From NCBI GenBank assembly GCA_000437595.1, contig FR899834.1, forward strand, positions 1 to 54,909: a stretch of DNA of 54,909 nt. The letters are read 5' to 3'. This document shows positions 1 through 9,290 of the stretch, one piece after another. Every line of letters starts with the position of its first letter. Position 1 is the first letter of the stretch. Source of the stretch: Faecalibacterium sp. CAG:74 (lineage in GTDB: Bacteria > Bacillota > Clostridia > Christensenellales > Aristaeellaceae). The notes beneath the pieces are model-generated. The model was not told where the DNA came from and ran no database searches. It was given only the letters and a program-made list of their open reading frames with translations. The position numbers and the translations under genes were made by a program.

Positions 1-40
1 AGGGAATCCCGTCCGTGTTGCTGGTCTGTATCGAAAGTTT

Positions 41-3000
41 TTATTTGCTGTTCTGGACAGTCGGCTTAGCGTCCTTCTTCTGCTTTTTCAGCATCGTCTC
101 AATATTCTCATTGAGCTTCCCCAGCACCTTCACCGCTTCGGACAGCATCGCGTATTCGCCCAGCGTCGGGTCAACCAGCAGCAGCACGTCCGGCGCGGTG
201 GTCGAGGGCATCAGGCGCTTGTCCGTCATCGCCATCGCGGGGATAAACGCCGCCTGATCGGGCATGTACTCCGCGTTCAGCTTCATCACGAGGAAGCCGC
301 CGCGCTTGTAGGTCACCAGCGACACGCCCAGCTGATTCGCCAGCACGCGCACCTGCGCCACGTCCAGCAGCGTCTCCACCACCGGTGGCACTTCGCCGAA
401 GCGGTCAAGCAGCTCGTCGGTGATGTCCTCGCGGTCTGCCTGCGTCGTCAGGCTCGCAATCCGCTTGTACATCTCCATCCGCTGTCGGTCGTCGTGTACA
501 TAGTCGTCCGGCAGATACGCGTCCACTTTGATGTCCACGCGCGTTTCGAGGTGCGGCTTCGCGGGCGGCAGACCCTCCTGCTCCGCGCGCGCCTCCTGAA
601 GCGTTTCCTCCATCAGCTTGCAATACATGTCGTAGCCGACGGTCGCCAGATGCCCGTGCTGTTCCGGCCCCAGAATATTGCCCGCACCGCGGATTTCAAG
701 GTCGCGCATGGCGATACGGAAGCCCGCGCCGAACTCGGTGAACTCTCGGATGGCTTCGAGGCGCTTCTCCGCCGTCTCAGACAAGCTGCGTTCCGGGCGG
801 ATGGTGAAGTACGCATACGCCTGACGATTGCTCCGCCCGACGCGTCCGCGCAGCTGATAAAGCTGGCTCAGCCCGAAACGGTCCGCGTCAAAGACAATCA
901 GTGTGTTCGCCGTCGGCACGTCCAAGCCGCTTTCGATGATGGTCGTGCAGAGCAGCACGTCATAGCTGCCGCCGTAGAAGTCCATCATCACGTCCTCCAA
1001 GCCGTGTTCGCGCATCTGCCCGTGCGCCACGCCGATGCGCGCTTCCGGCACAAGCTGCTTCAAGCGTTCATAGAACGCGCCGATGGTCTGCACAGAGTTA
1101 TAGAGGAAGTACACCTGTCCCCCGCGCGACACCTCGCGCAGAATCGCGTCGCGAATCACGCCGTCGTTGTAGTCAATCACGCGCGTCTGCACCGGCAGTC
1201 GTTCCTCCGGCGGCGTTTCCAGCACAGACATATCGCGGATGCCGACCATCGACATGTGCAGCGTGCGCGGAATCGGCGTGGCGGAGAGTGTCAGCACATC
1301 CACTTGATGCTTCATGTTCTTGATGATTTCCTTGTGCTGCACGCCAAATCGCTGCTCCTCGTCCACAATCAGCAGACCAAGGTTCTTGAACTGCACGTCT
1401 TTGCCCAGAATGCGGTGCGTACCGACAAGGATGTCGATTTCGCCCTCCTTCACGCGGCGCAGAACGTCCTTGGTTTCCTTCGCCGTGCGGAAGCGGCTCA
1501 GCACGTCCACCTTGACCGGGAAGCCCTTGAAGCGCTTCAAGACCGTGTTGTAGTGCTGCTGCGCCAGAATCGTCGTCGGCGCCAGAATCGCAACCTGCTT
1601 GGAGTCCATCAGCGCCTTGAACGCCGCGCGCAGGCTGACCTCCGTCTTGCCGTAGCCCACGTCGCCGCACAGCAGCCTGTCCATGTTGCGCGGCGACTCC
1701 ATGTCCGCCGTAATTTCCTTCACGCTCTGCTCTTGATCCGGGGTCAGCTCGTAGGGGAACATGTCCTCAAACTCGCGCTGCCACGGCGTATCCGCGCTGA
1801 ACGCAAAGCCCGTCTCCTGCGACCGCCGTGCATAGAGCTTCACAAGGTCAAACGCCATCTTTTTCAGGTCCTCTTTGACCTTCGCCTTCTGCTTCTGCCA
1901 GTCGCCGCCGCCGAGCTTGTTCAGCTTCGGGGGATTCGCCGGATTGCCGATGTAGCGCTGCACACGGCTGAGCGCCTCAATCGGCACATAGAGCTTGTCG
2001 TTCCCCTGATACTGGATTTGCAGATAATCCCGGCGCGTGCCGCCGTTTTTCATCTGCGCTGTGCCAAGATAAATGCCGACGCCGTGTTCCTCATGCACCA
2101 CGAAGTCGCCGGGCTTCAGGTCGGTGAACGCCGCAATCTTCTCGCCCGCCGCCTGCCGCTTCTTCGCCTTGCGGTAGCCCGTGCCGTACACGTCCGTGTC
2201 GCTGACGACAATCAGGCGCGCTTCCTCCCAGATGAAGCCGTGCGTCAGCGTGCCGGGCAGCACCTGCACACATTCTTCCGGCAGTTTGTCGATTTTCTCC
2301 GCGAACGACGCGGCAACATCGTGTTCTTCCAGCGCTGCCGCCAGACGCTGACCGCGCGCCACGCCGCCGCACAGCACCGCCACGCGGTAGCCCTCGCGCA
2401 GCCAGCCGTCGCAGTCCTCCGCCAGCGGGCGAATCTGCGACGAATACCCTGCCACGCGCTGCACGCCAAGATCAGCGGCATCCTTGACCGCCACGCCCGC
2501 CATGCCCTCCAGAAACTCCGTCACAGCGACCGTCGCATACCCCTGCACATGCCGCAGCAGCTCGTCCCAGTCCATCAGCAGGGTTTCCTGCTCCTTGACG
2601 GCTTCGTCGCGGCTCATCGCGCCTTCGAGATCCTCCGCAAAGCCCGCCCGGCGTTCCTCCGCGCGCTTCCTGAGCAGATTCGGGTCGCTCAGCACGACGA
2701 TTTCCGGCTCGAACCAGTCCAGCACCGTGTAAGTATCATCCGTCAGCACGGTCAGCCACGCCCGAATGCGCTTGAACGGCAGCCCCTCCGCCAGCATGTC
2801 CGCGTCCGCCATCAGCTGGGCGCGGCGGCGTTCCAGTTCCGCCTTGCGCGCGGCAGTCTGCTGCTTTTCGCGAATCTTCGGGGTGATGTTCTTATCGAAA
2901 AAGTCCGGCGCGTCCGCGTCATCCTCCGGCAGCGGCGGCAAATCCGAAAAGAGCGTCGAGCTTGCAGGGGTCAAATCGCCCCCCTGCTGCTCGATGGCGT

Positions 3001-3724
3001 CCCGCATCCGCCGCGCTGCCTTTTCCGCATCCGCCGGTGGAAGCAATACCTCCGTCGCGGGCGTGAGCGTGCATTTCTCCACCGAATCGAGACTGCGCTG
3101 GCTGATGCAGTCAAATTCGCGGATGGAGTCCACCTCGTCGTCGAAGAACTCAATGCGCAAACTCTGGCTGCACGCCGGCGGGTACACGTCGATGATGCCG
3201 CCGCGCAGGGCGCACTGCCCCTTGCCCTCCACCATGCTGACGCGCTCGTAGCCCATGGCGGTCAGGCGGCGGATGAGGTCATTCAGGTCGATTCGGTCGC
3301 CGGGAGCAAGGCGAATCGTCTCTTCGCGGAAGCGGTCGGCGCTGCCCATGCGCTGCAAGGCGGCATCCATACTGGTGCAGAGCAGGCGGACTTCCCCCTC
3401 CTGCGCCCTTGCCAGCGCTTCCAGCCGCCGCCACGCGCTTTCGTGGCTCGACGCGCCGCGCGTAAGGTCGATTTCACCGCCCGGCAGACACGCCACACCC
3501 GTTTCCAGCAGTTGCTGGCCGTCCTCGGCGTCGTGCGCCGCCTTGAGGTCGTTGCCGGAAATCAGCAGCACTTTTTTGCCCGTATCGGCGCAGAGTTTTG
3601 ACGCGATATACGCCGCCATCGTGTCCGGCAGTCCCGTCACGGCGATGGGCTGTTTGCTTTCCGCTGCTTTCAGCAGCTTGTCATACGCTTTCGACGCAAT
3701 GCCGGATAATAATGCCTGATTCAT
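41..3724 (-). CDS. mfd: Transcription-repair coupling factor Mfd
   Basis: Mfd is a DNA translocase that removes RNA polymerase stalled at lesions and recruits UvrA for excision repair. The 1227-residue protein has the usual family length. Seen in order: a UvrB-like N-terminal region, the RNA-polymerase-interacting domain (from about residue 545, 'KPGDFVVHEEHGVGIYLG'), Walker A GDVGYGKT at residues 687-694, the DEEQ box at 788-791, helicase motifs such as SATPIPRT and QLRGRVGRS, and a C-terminal TRCF domain ('LETRVDIKVDAYLP'). The ATG at 3724 is preceded by AAGGAG. It lies 45 bp downstream of pth with no terminator in between, so it is probably the last visible gene of the mrfA-mrfB-TPR-pth-mfd operon. 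Bases 1-40 beyond the stop hold no recognisable feature. Confidence 0.97.
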   Translation of the reverse strand: MNQALLSGIASKAYDKLLKAAESKQPIAVTGLPDTMAAYIASKLCADTGKKVLLISGNDLKAAHDAEDGQQLLETGVACLPGGEIDLTRGASSHESAWRRLEALARAQEGEVRLLCTSMDAALQRMGSADRFREETIRLAPGDRIDLNDLIRRLTAMGYERVSMVEGKGQCALRGGIIDVYPPACSQSLRIEFFDDEVDSIREFDCISQRSLDSVEKCTLTPATEVLLPPADAEKAARRMRDAIEQQGGDLTPASSTLFSDLPPLPEDDADAPDFFDKNITPKIREKQQTAARKAELERRRAQLMADADMLAEGLPFKRIRAWLTVLTDDTYTVLDWFEPEIVVLSDPNLLRKRAEERRAGFAEDLEGAMSRDEAVKEQETLLMDWDELLRHVQGYATVAVTEFLEGMAGVAVKDAADLGVQRVAGYSSQIRPLAEDCDGWLREGYRVAVLCGGVARGQRLAAALEEHDVAASFAEKIDKLPEECVQVLPGTLTHGFIWEEARLIVVSDTDVYGTGYRKAKKRQAAGEKIAAFTDLKPGDFVVHEEHGVGIYLGTAQMKNGGTRRDYLQIQYQGNDKLYVPIEALSRVQRYIGNPANPPKLNKLGGGDWQKQKAKVKEDLKKMAFDLVKLYARRSQETGFAFSADTPWQREFEDMFPYELTPDQEQSVKEITADMESPRNMDRLLCGDVGYGKTEVSLRAAFKALMDSKQVAILAPTTILAQQHYNTVLKRFKGFPVKVDVLSRFRTAKETKDVLRRVKEGEIDILVGTHRILGKDVQFKNLGLLIVDEEQRFGVQHKEIIKNMKHQVDVLTLSATPIPRTLHMSMVGIRDMSVLETPPEERLPVQTRVIDYNDGVIRDAILREVSRGGQVYFLYNSVQTIGAFYERLKQLVPEARIGVAHGQMREHGLEDVMMDFYGGSYDVLLCTTIIESGLDVPTANTLIVFDADRFGLSQLYQLRGRVGRSNRQAYAYFTIRPERSLSETAEKRLEAIREFTEFGAGFRIAMRDLEIRGAGNILGPEQHGHLATVGYDMYCKLMEETLQEARAEQEGLPPAKPHLETRVDIKVDAYLPDDYVHDDRQRMEMYKRIASLTTQADREDITDELLDRFGEVPPVVETLLDVAQVRVLANQLGVSLVTYKRGGFLVMKLNAEYMPDQAAFIPAMAMTDKRLMPSTTAPDVLLLVDPTLGEYAMLSEAVKVLGKLNENIETMLKKQKKDAKPTVQNSK

Positions 3725-3769
3725 ATGCGCTCCTTGGGATGAGTCGTGGTACGAAAAATACGCCTGTGC

Positions 3770-4351
3770 TTACACGGTCTTATTGTATTCCTGCATGGCA
3801 TGGTCAATACCGTTTTTGACCCAGTCCTCCACGCAGTCCGCCGCGCGCTCGAATGCCTGCTGCATGGCGATTTGCTCTTCGCGGATGGTGTACTTGCTCA
3901 ATACCCAGTCCGCCAAGTCCCAGCCATCGGGCTTTGCACCCACGCCGACCCGCACGCGCGGGAAATTCTGCCCCGGCGTATTGGCGATGATGGAGCGCAT
4001 TCCGTTATGCGTCCCGGCACTGCCGGATTTGCGGACGCGCAGGCGGCTGGCGGGCAAATCAATATCATCATAAATGATAAGCAGATTTTCCAGCGGCACT
4101 TTATACCAATTGAGCAGTTCGCTGACGCACTCGCCGGACAGGTTCATGAACGTCTGCGGGGCGCAGAGGACGACGCGCTTGCCGTCCACGGTCGTTTCGG
4201 TCAGCAGCCCCTTGCACTTGCTCTTATTGAGCGTCACGCCCCACTTGCGGCAGAGCATTTCCAGCGTATCGAACCCCGCGTTATGGCGGGTATGGGCGTA
4301 CTGCGTGCCCGGATTCCCCAGCCCAACGACGATCAGTGTTTCCTTTTCCAT
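3770..4351 (-). CDS. pth: Peptidyl-tRNA hydrolase
   Basis: Cytosolic esterase that releases peptides from peptidyl-tRNA dropped by ribosomes. The 193-residue length matches bacterial Pth. The signature is complete: GLGNPG at residues 10-15, catalytic His in 'THRHN-like' TRHNAGF (His23), the substrate-binding TFMNLSG segment, and 'DDIDLP...SGSAGTHNGMRSI' with the catalytic Asp and the tRNA-contacting region. The start ATG has a GGAGG 5 bp upstream. It sits between a TPR-protein gene, from which it is separated by a hairpin repeat, and mfd. Pairing of pth with mfd is common in Firmicutes. Confidence 0.97.
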   Translation of the reverse strand: MEKETLIVVGLGNPGTQYAHTRHNAGFDTLEMLCRKWGVTLNKSKCKGLLTETTVDGKRVVLCAPQTFMNLSGECVSELLNWYKVPLENLLIIYDDIDLPASRLRVRKSGSAGTHNGMRSIIANTPGQNFPRVRVGVGAKPDGWDLADWVLSKYTIREEQIAMQQAFERAADCVEDWVKNGIDHAMQEYNKTV

Positions 4352-4413
4352 GGTGATTCCTCCAAAACAGGTCTTGGCGGAGAGGATTTACACCCCCTCC
4401 GCTGACATCATAT

Positions 4414-4515
4414 GCCCCCAGAGGCTCTGCCTCTGCAAGGGAGTTCCTCCCTTGACCCTTTCGCGCGATTCAGTTGGCGACATCTGCATAATGTTTTCGC
4501 GTGTTTATGCAGGGA
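4414..4515 (-). repeat. Family A hairpin-cassette repeat, copy 1
   Basis: Minus-strand copy of the family A element between the TPR gene and pth. Read on the minus strand it starts 'GCATAAACACGCG', passes the conserved AACTGAATCGCGCGAAAGG segment, then carries two palindromic cassettes: CAAGGGAGGAACTCCCTTG and CAGAGGCAGAGCCTCTG. It occupies nearly all of the 171-bp gap. It could act as an intraoperonic hairpin (termination, processing or mRNA stability), but this is inference. Confidence 0.75.
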
Positions 4516-4522
4516 TTTTGCT

Positions 4523-5359
4523 TTACTTTTTCAGTCTCTCCACTTCTTCCCGCACCATATCCTTCGTGCAGAAATTCAGCGGGGAGAAGCGCCCGTCCAG
4601 CGCCTTTTCCAGCTTTGCAATCGCCGCTGCCTTGTCGCCCGCTTCCAAATCATAGCGCGACAGGAACCACAGCGTGTCAATCTGCGAATCCTTCTCCGCG
4701 TGTGCCTTCTCGAACCATTCCTTCGCCTTGTCCTTCTCGCCCGTCACGCGGTAATACGCCTGACCCAAGTTGTCCAGGCACACCGGGTCTTCGTCGTCAT
4801 AGTCCACCGACTCCTGAATGAAGGCGAACATTTTGTCGATGCCCTCCTGCCATTCGCGGTCAATGTCCTCCTGCGTTTTGGCTTTCGGCTGCTCTTCCGC
4901 TGCTTCGGTGGATGCTTCCGTGTCGGGCATTTCCAGCGCTTCGGCGGCTTTCTCCGGCGCGGCTTCCGCAACCGGCTTTGCGCCCGAATACTTTTCGACG
5001 TACATGTATCCCAGCGTCTGATAGGTCAGACCAATCGGCGCGCGGTTGTGCTGCTTTTCCAGCAGGTGAATCGCCTTGTCCAGCTCGCCCTTCTTCATCA
5101 GGCACGCCGCATAATCCACAAAAAGCTGACTCTTCTGGTCGGGCGTGAGGTCAGGGCACTTCTGCGCCTTGATGAGCAGGGGCATCGCCTTGTCGTAGCT
5201 GCCCTCGCGAATCAGCAGAATCGCATAGCCCAGCATCGGGCGCGCGGACATCAGCCCCTTGTCAATAGCTTCCTCATAGAGCTTCTTTGCCTGTTCCAGA
5301 TCGCCTTTTCCGTGCGCGCGCATGGCCTGCTGCGCCTTGATGGTCGCCATGAATCCCAT
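4523..5359 (-). CDS. Tetratricopeptide-repeat protein
   Basis: A 278-residue cytosolic protein with no signal peptide. Repeated helical pairs such as 'GDLEQAKKLYEEAIDKG' (near residue 18), 'GSYDKAMPLLIKAQ', 'GELDKAIHLLEKQH' and 'GEKDKAKEWFEKAHAE' follow the TPR pattern. An acidic, Ala/Glu-rich linker (about residues 125-165) splits the array. TPR arrays are protein-docking scaffolds; the partner is unknown. It lies 13 bp downstream of mrfB in the same orientation, so it is cotranscribed with the mrfAB repair pair. MrfB also has TPR-like helices at its C terminus, which makes a physical partnership plausible but unproven. Confidence 0.85.
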   Translation of the reverse strand: MGFMATIKAQQAMRAHGKGDLEQAKKLYEEAIDKGLMSARPMLGYAILLIREGSYDKAMPLLIKAQKCPDLTPDQKSQLFVDYAACLMKKGELDKAIHLLEKQHNRAPIGLTYQTLGYMYVEKYSGAKPVAEAAPEKAAEALEMPDTEASTEAAEEQPKAKTQEDIDREWQEGIDKMFAFIQESVDYDDEDPVCLDNLGQAYYRVTGEKDKAKEWFEKAHAEKDSQIDTLWFLSRYDLEAGDKAAAIAKLEKALDGRFSPLNFCTKDMVREEVERLKK

Positions 5360-5372
5360 TGTCGTTTCTCCT

Positions 5373-6512
5373 TCAGCGGTTTTTGGCTGCCTTCTTTTTC
5401 AGGCGGTCATACCGATATTGTAGCGCATTTTGCTCCTCTTGTACAGAGGGCGGATCGAATAATGACGGTTCGGCAGACAGCGCCATCGCCCGCCGCGTCA
5501 TGTCCAGCGCGGACTCGTAGTCCCGCTCGTAATGCTCGTAGTGCTTCGCCAGCTCGATGTAGGGCTTCGTTCCGCCCTCGTGCCGCGCAATCATTCCCAG
5601 CCAGACCTTTACCGCTTCGTCTCGCTCGCCGCCCCGGCGGTAGCTCTGCGCAAGACGCTCCTGCCCCTGCGCATGAAGATTTCCGCTCGTCAGCTGATAG
5701 CACTTCCGCGCTTCCGGCACATGCTGAAAGCGTTCCAGCGCCACGCCCATTGAGAACACATCCTCGTCGTGCCGCACGTTTTCCGGTGCGCGGTACATTT
5801 CCACCATCGCCGTCAGCAGCACGCAGAGGCTCGCCACGTCCTGGGCGTTGTGTTCCAGCACGTCCGTCAGCAGGTCAAAATTTCCCGTCTTGAGGTAGTC
5901 GAAGAAGCGCTGCGGCACCTGCGCGCCCGGCAAATCATCAAAGCGCGGAATGCCCAGCACCGCTTCTTCCAGCTTGCCCAGATTGCACCGCTGCAGGCGC
6001 AGTTTGAACACCCGCCGCGCAATGTGCAATAGGTCAATGTGCGGCTTGTCAAGGCACGAATCATCCATACGGTTCATCAGGAAGCGGTCGCGCAGCAGCG
6101 GCACGTCGAATGTCCGTCCGTTGAAGGTGCAGATCGCGTCGTAACCCATCAGCGTATCCGCAATGGATTGCAGCAGAAACTTTTCCTCCGGATAATCGCG
6201 CATCACCAGCTGATGAATCTGGAATCCCGAATCCGTCAGGCAGCCCATGCCGACCTCGAACGCGACAGTCCCCGCGCCCATAAACCCGGTGGTTTCGGTG
6301 TCCAGATAGAGAATGTTCCGCGAGTCGAGATCGTCCGGCAGCGTTTCCTGCGTCATCAGGCGAAGGGCGGACAGGTCAAGGTCAAACGCGCCGGGAAATT
6401 CGGATAACTCGCGCATTTCCCGCCCGTGGTAGCAGTCCGTGAACTGCTTTTCCGACGCTTTCGGGGGCGATTTCGGCTTTTCAATCGCTTTGAGTTTGTC
6501 TCGCAGATTCAT
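5373..6512 (-). CDS. mrfB: MrfB/YprB-type 3'-5' exonuclease (RNase H-like fold)
   Basis: 379-residue DnaQ-like nuclease. The catalytic DEDDh residues are visible: Asp71 and Glu73 in 'LYLDTETTGF', Asp136 in 'NGRTFDVPLL', and His221 with Asp225 in 'HNAQDVASL'. A C-terminal helical region (from about residue 250) resembles TPR motifs. In Bacillus subtilis the homologous pair MrfA (helicase) and MrfB (exonuclease) repairs mitomycin C damage independently of UvrABC. The ATG overlaps the mrfA stop by four bases (ATGA, 6509-6512), which indicates translational coupling. The function is assigned by family and by this conserved pairing. Confidence 0.9.
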   Translation of the reverse strand: MNLRDKLKAIEKPKSPPKASEKQFTDCYHGREMRELSEFPGAFDLDLSALRLMTQETLPDDLDSRNILYLDTETTGFMGAGTVAFEVGMGCLTDSGFQIHQLVMRDYPEEKFLLQSIADTLMGYDAICTFNGRTFDVPLLRDRFLMNRMDDSCLDKPHIDLLHIARRVFKLRLQRCNLGKLEEAVLGIPRFDDLPGAQVPQRFFDYLKTGNFDLLTDVLEHNAQDVASLCVLLTAMVEMYRAPENVRHDEDVFSMGVALERFQHVPEARKCYQLTSGNLHAQGQERLAQSYRRGGERDEAVKVWLGMIARHEGGTKPYIELAKHYEHYERDYESALDMTRRAMALSAEPSLFDPPSVQEEQNALQYRYDRLKKKAAKNR

Positions 6513-8779
6513 TCCGTCAGCGCCTCCAAGAGGGCGATGGCGGTCGCTTTGCCGTCCTCGCCGATTTCACCCACCGGCCCGACGCACCCCGGACAGCCCT
6601 GACGGCACGCGCAGTCCCGCACAACTTGCAGCGCCTGCTCCAGCAGGAGTTTCCGCATCGCATACGCCTTCTGCGCCAGCCCGATGCCGCCGGGGATGTT
6701 GTCGTACAGCAGCAGCGTCGGCTTGTCCGTCAGCGGGCTTTTCACCTGATAGACGATTGCAATGTCCTGCGGCGCACACATCAGCGACAGCGGCGCAACA
6801 ATCCGCAGCAGATTCGCCACACCCATCATGCCGTTTTTCAGCGTGTCGCTCTCAAACCGTGCCGCCAGCGCATCCGGCAGCGTCCACCACATGGCGGTTG
6901 TGTGCATTTCCGTCTCCGGCAGCCGCACATGCCCGAACCCCAGGGTTTCGTGCGTATCGAGCCTAATCTTCTTGAACATCGTCACCAAGGTCGATACGCG
7001 GATTTCGCCCAGCGCCGTCAGCCCGCCGTCCTGCTCTTCCTCTTTTTCCTTGTCCAGCAGGGAGAGCGTCACGTTCAAGTTCGCGTCGGTGTAGTACCCC
7101 ACGTCCACGCGGCGGATGAACGCTTTGCAGGCATCGAAATCCAGCTTTTCCACCTGATACTGCTGCGCCTCGTGCATGTAAATCGCGTTTTCGTGCAGCA
7201 GCATCGGCACGGTGTAGCGGTCCATTTCGCCGATGACGCGGTGGTTCGCCGGATCGGTCGTGTCGATGATGACGAAATTCTCCTCCGCCCGCGCCGACCG
7301 CAGGGAAATCTCGCTTGCCGGGAAATCCTCCGCCGACCAGTGATACCGCCCGCCGACGTGCCGCAGAATCCCCGCCTCATCGAGGTATTCCAGCAGTTCC
7401 GGCGCTCCGGGCGCATTCCCCAAGCCCTCGCCATCCTCAAACGGCAGCTCAAACGCCGCGCACTTGAAGTGGTTGAGCAGAATATACAAATTATCCGGAT
7501 TCAGCAGCGCGTTCTCCGGCGAGCGCTTCATCAGATAATCCGGGTGGGACACGATGTACTGGTCAAGCGCCGCCGAGGACGCGACATAGAACACGATGGA
7601 CGTTCCCTTGCGTCGCCCGGCGCGCCCCGCCTGCTGCCATGCACTCGCGATTGTTCCCGGATAGCCGCACAGCACGCACGCATCCAGCGCGCCGATGTCG
7701 ATGCCCAGCTCCAGCGCGTTCGTGGACACCACCGCGTCCACCCGTCCCGCGCGAAGCCCGCGTTCAATCTCTCGCCGCTCCGTCGGCAGATACCCGCCGC
7801 GATAGCCGCGCACCCGCCCGGCATTCCCCAGGGGGTCGCGCACCATGTCCTTCAGGTACTTCGTCAGCACCTCAACCGCCAGCCGCGACCGCGCGAACGT
7901 AATCGCCTGAATCCCGTTTTGCAGCAGCAGCCCCGCAATCCGCCGCGTCTCCTGCAAAACGCCCTTGCGGATGCCCAGCTGCCGATTGACCACCGGCGGA
8001 TTGTAGAACACGAAGTGCCGCACGCCCATCGGCGCGCCGTTATCATCCACCAGGCTGACCTCGCGCCCCGTCAGCGTTTCCGCCAGTTCCTTCGGGTTCG
8101 CAATCGTCGCGCTGCACAGGATGAACTGCGGATGACTGCCGTAGAAATCGCACAGGCGCAGCAGCCGCCGCAGCACGTTCGCCAGATTCGACCCAAACAC
8201 GCCGCGATAGGTATGAATTTCATCAATCACGATATACCGCAGGTTTTCAAACAGCTTGACCCACTTCGTGTGGTGCGGCAGAATCCCGCTGTGCAGCATA
8301 TCCGGGTTCGTCACGACGATATGCCCCGCCTGCCGAACCGCCTTTCGCGCCGCGCCGGGCGTATCGCCGTCATAGGTATACGTCTTGATATCAACGCCCA
8401 TCGCCTCAATCAGCTCATACAGTTCGCTGACCTGATCAGCAGACAGCGCTTTCGTCGGGAAGAGGTACAATGCCCGTGCGTCATCATTCTGCAAAATGGC
8501 AGACAGTACCGGCAGGTTATAGCACATCGTTTTGCCGGAGGCCGTCGGCGTGACAACCACAACATCCCGCCCTGCCAGCACCTCGCGGATTGCGTGCGCC
8601 TGATGGCGATACAGCTGATGCACCCCGCGTTTTTCCAGCACAGGAAGCAGCCGCGGATCAAGAGAATCCGGGAACGGCTCATACACCGCCGGACGCGCCG
8701 GAAGGACATCCCAGCGGACAACGTTTTGCATAAACATAGGGTCACTGCGGAGGGATTCCGCCAGCTGGTCAACATTCAT
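6509..8779 (-). CDS. mrfA: MrfA/YprA-type DEAD/DEAH helicase with DUF1998 zinc-binding tail
   Basis: 756-residue superfamily 2 helicase. TASGKT (Walker A, residues 79-84), DEIH (motif II, 186-189), 'LCSATIANP' (motif III), and 'QQAGRAGRR' (motif VI) are present. The C-terminal DUF1998 region ends with Cys723, Cys725, Cys729 and Cys732 (pattern CxCx3Cx2C), the metal-binding set of MrfA proteins. The start was placed at 8779 because a GGGAGGTG site lies just upstream. The reading frame stays open to 8947, but that extra part crosses the promoter. MrfA unwinds DNA for MrfB during mitomycin-lesion repair. First gene of the operon. Confidence 0.93.
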   Translation of the reverse strand: MNVDQLAESLRSDPMFMQNVVRWDVLPARPAVYEPFPDSLDPRLLPVLEKRGVHQLYRHQAHAIREVLAGRDVVVVTPTASGKTMCYNLPVLSAILQNDDARALYLFPTKALSADQVSELYELIEAMGVDIKTYTYDGDTPGAARKAVRQAGHIVVTNPDMLHSGILPHHTKWVKLFENLRYIVIDEIHTYRGVFGSNLANVLRRLLRLCDFYGSHPQFILCSATIANPKELAETLTGREVSLVDDNGAPMGVRHFVFYNPPVVNRQLGIRKGVLQETRRIAGLLLQNGIQAITFARSRLAVEVLTKYLKDMVRDPLGNAGRVRGYRGGYLPTERREIERGLRAGRVDAVVSTNALELGIDIGALDACVLCGYPGTIASAWQQAGRAGRRKGTSIVFYVASSAALDQYIVSHPDYLMKRSPENALLNPDNLYILLNHFKCAAFELPFEDGEGLGNAPGAPELLEYLDEAGILRHVGGRYHWSAEDFPASEISLRSARAEENFVIIDTTDPANHRVIGEMDRYTVPMLLHENAIYMHEAQQYQVEKLDFDACKAFIRRVDVGYYTDANLNVTLSLLDKEKEEEQDGGLTALGEIRVSTLVTMFKKIRLDTHETLGFGHVRLPETEMHTTAMWWTLPDALAARFESDTLKNGMMGVANLLRIVAPLSLMCAPQDIAIVYQVKSPLTDKPTLLLYDNIPGGIGLAQKAYAMRKLLLEQALQVVRDCACRQGCPGCVGPVGEIGEDGKATAIALLEALTE

Positions 8780-8816
8780 AGGAAGCACCTCCCGACAAGG
8801 ATTGCATTTCCCCCTC

Positions 8817-8845
8817 ATGATAGCAGATTTCTGTTCGCTTGTAAA
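8817..8845 (-). promoter_or_regulatory. Promoter of the mrfA-mrfB-TPR-pth-mfd operon
   Basis: On the minus strand TTTACA (8840-8845) and TATCAT (8817-8822) are separated by exactly 17 bp, a good SigA-type promoter. The expected start lies about 30 bp upstream of the mrfA ATG. No LexA/DinR-like box is evident next to it. Confidence 0.7.
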
Positions 8846-8881
8846 GGCGAACAGGGAGGGGGATAGGGGAAAAGAAAAAAA

Positions 8882-9060
8882 GGATAAACACGCGGGCAAT
8901 GCAGGGAAAAGCGACCAACTCAATCGCGCGGAGGGGTCAAGGGGCAATTGCCCCTTGCAGGGTCAAGGGACAGCGTCCCTTGTGGGGTTTGGGGCAACGC
9001 CGGGTGCAGGGACAGCGTCCCTGCTGGGGCTTGGGGCAACGCCCCAACTGTTACACCGTT
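8882..9060 (+). repeat. Family A hairpin-cassette repeat, copy 2
   Basis: Begins GGATAAACACGCGGG, contains CCAACTCAATCGCGCG, then five palindromic cassettes in series: CAAGGGGCAATTGCCCCTTG, CAAGGGACAGCGTCCCTTG, a degenerate one, GCAGGGACAGCGTCCCTGC and TTGGGGCAACGCCCCAA, ending CTGTTACACCGTT. It lies in the non-coding gap between the mrfA promoter and rny and joins directly to a family B element. The same A+B junction recurs at 54675-54909. Confidence 0.75.
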
Positions 9061-9064
9061 AAAC

Positions 9065-9245
9065 CTACTCAAAGAGAAAAGTCAAGCATGGCACCTTGGT
9101 CGCAGGCAGCGAAGCGTCCCTGCGCACAAACTCCCGCTCCCGCAGGAGCGGAATCCCCCATCCGCGAAAAAAGTCAACTATGGTAGTGTGCGCTGCGAAG
9201 GGGTCAAGGGGGCGACCGCAGACTGTGAAGAACCTTTTTTCGTGA
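9065..9245 (+). repeat. Family B hairpin repeat, degenerate copy 1
   Basis: Contains the CCTTGGTCGCAGGCAGCG segment followed by the CCGCTCCCGCAGGAGCGG hairpin, then a second partial unit GAAGGGGTCAAGGGGGCGACCGCAGAC (9197 onward) lacking its closing arm. No convincing reading frame covers it. Together with copy A2 it fills the gap between mrfA and the rny terminator; I see nothing else there. Confidence 0.6.
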
Positions 9246-9290
9246 GGGGAAAATAATGAGCAATTCGCAATGATAAATTCAGCCATTAGA

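Noticed and set aside
494..3601. Very long open frame (1035 codons) on the plus strand opposite mfd
   Set aside because: It is the antisense shadow of mfd in a GC-rich genome: Arg/His/Ala-rich, no domain, no ribosome site, while the minus strand encodes a complete Mfd.
8882..9060. Possible CRISPR array because of repeated short palindromes
   Set aside because: No constant-length direct repeats with unique spacers; the units are different palindromes in direct contact and no cas gene is present.
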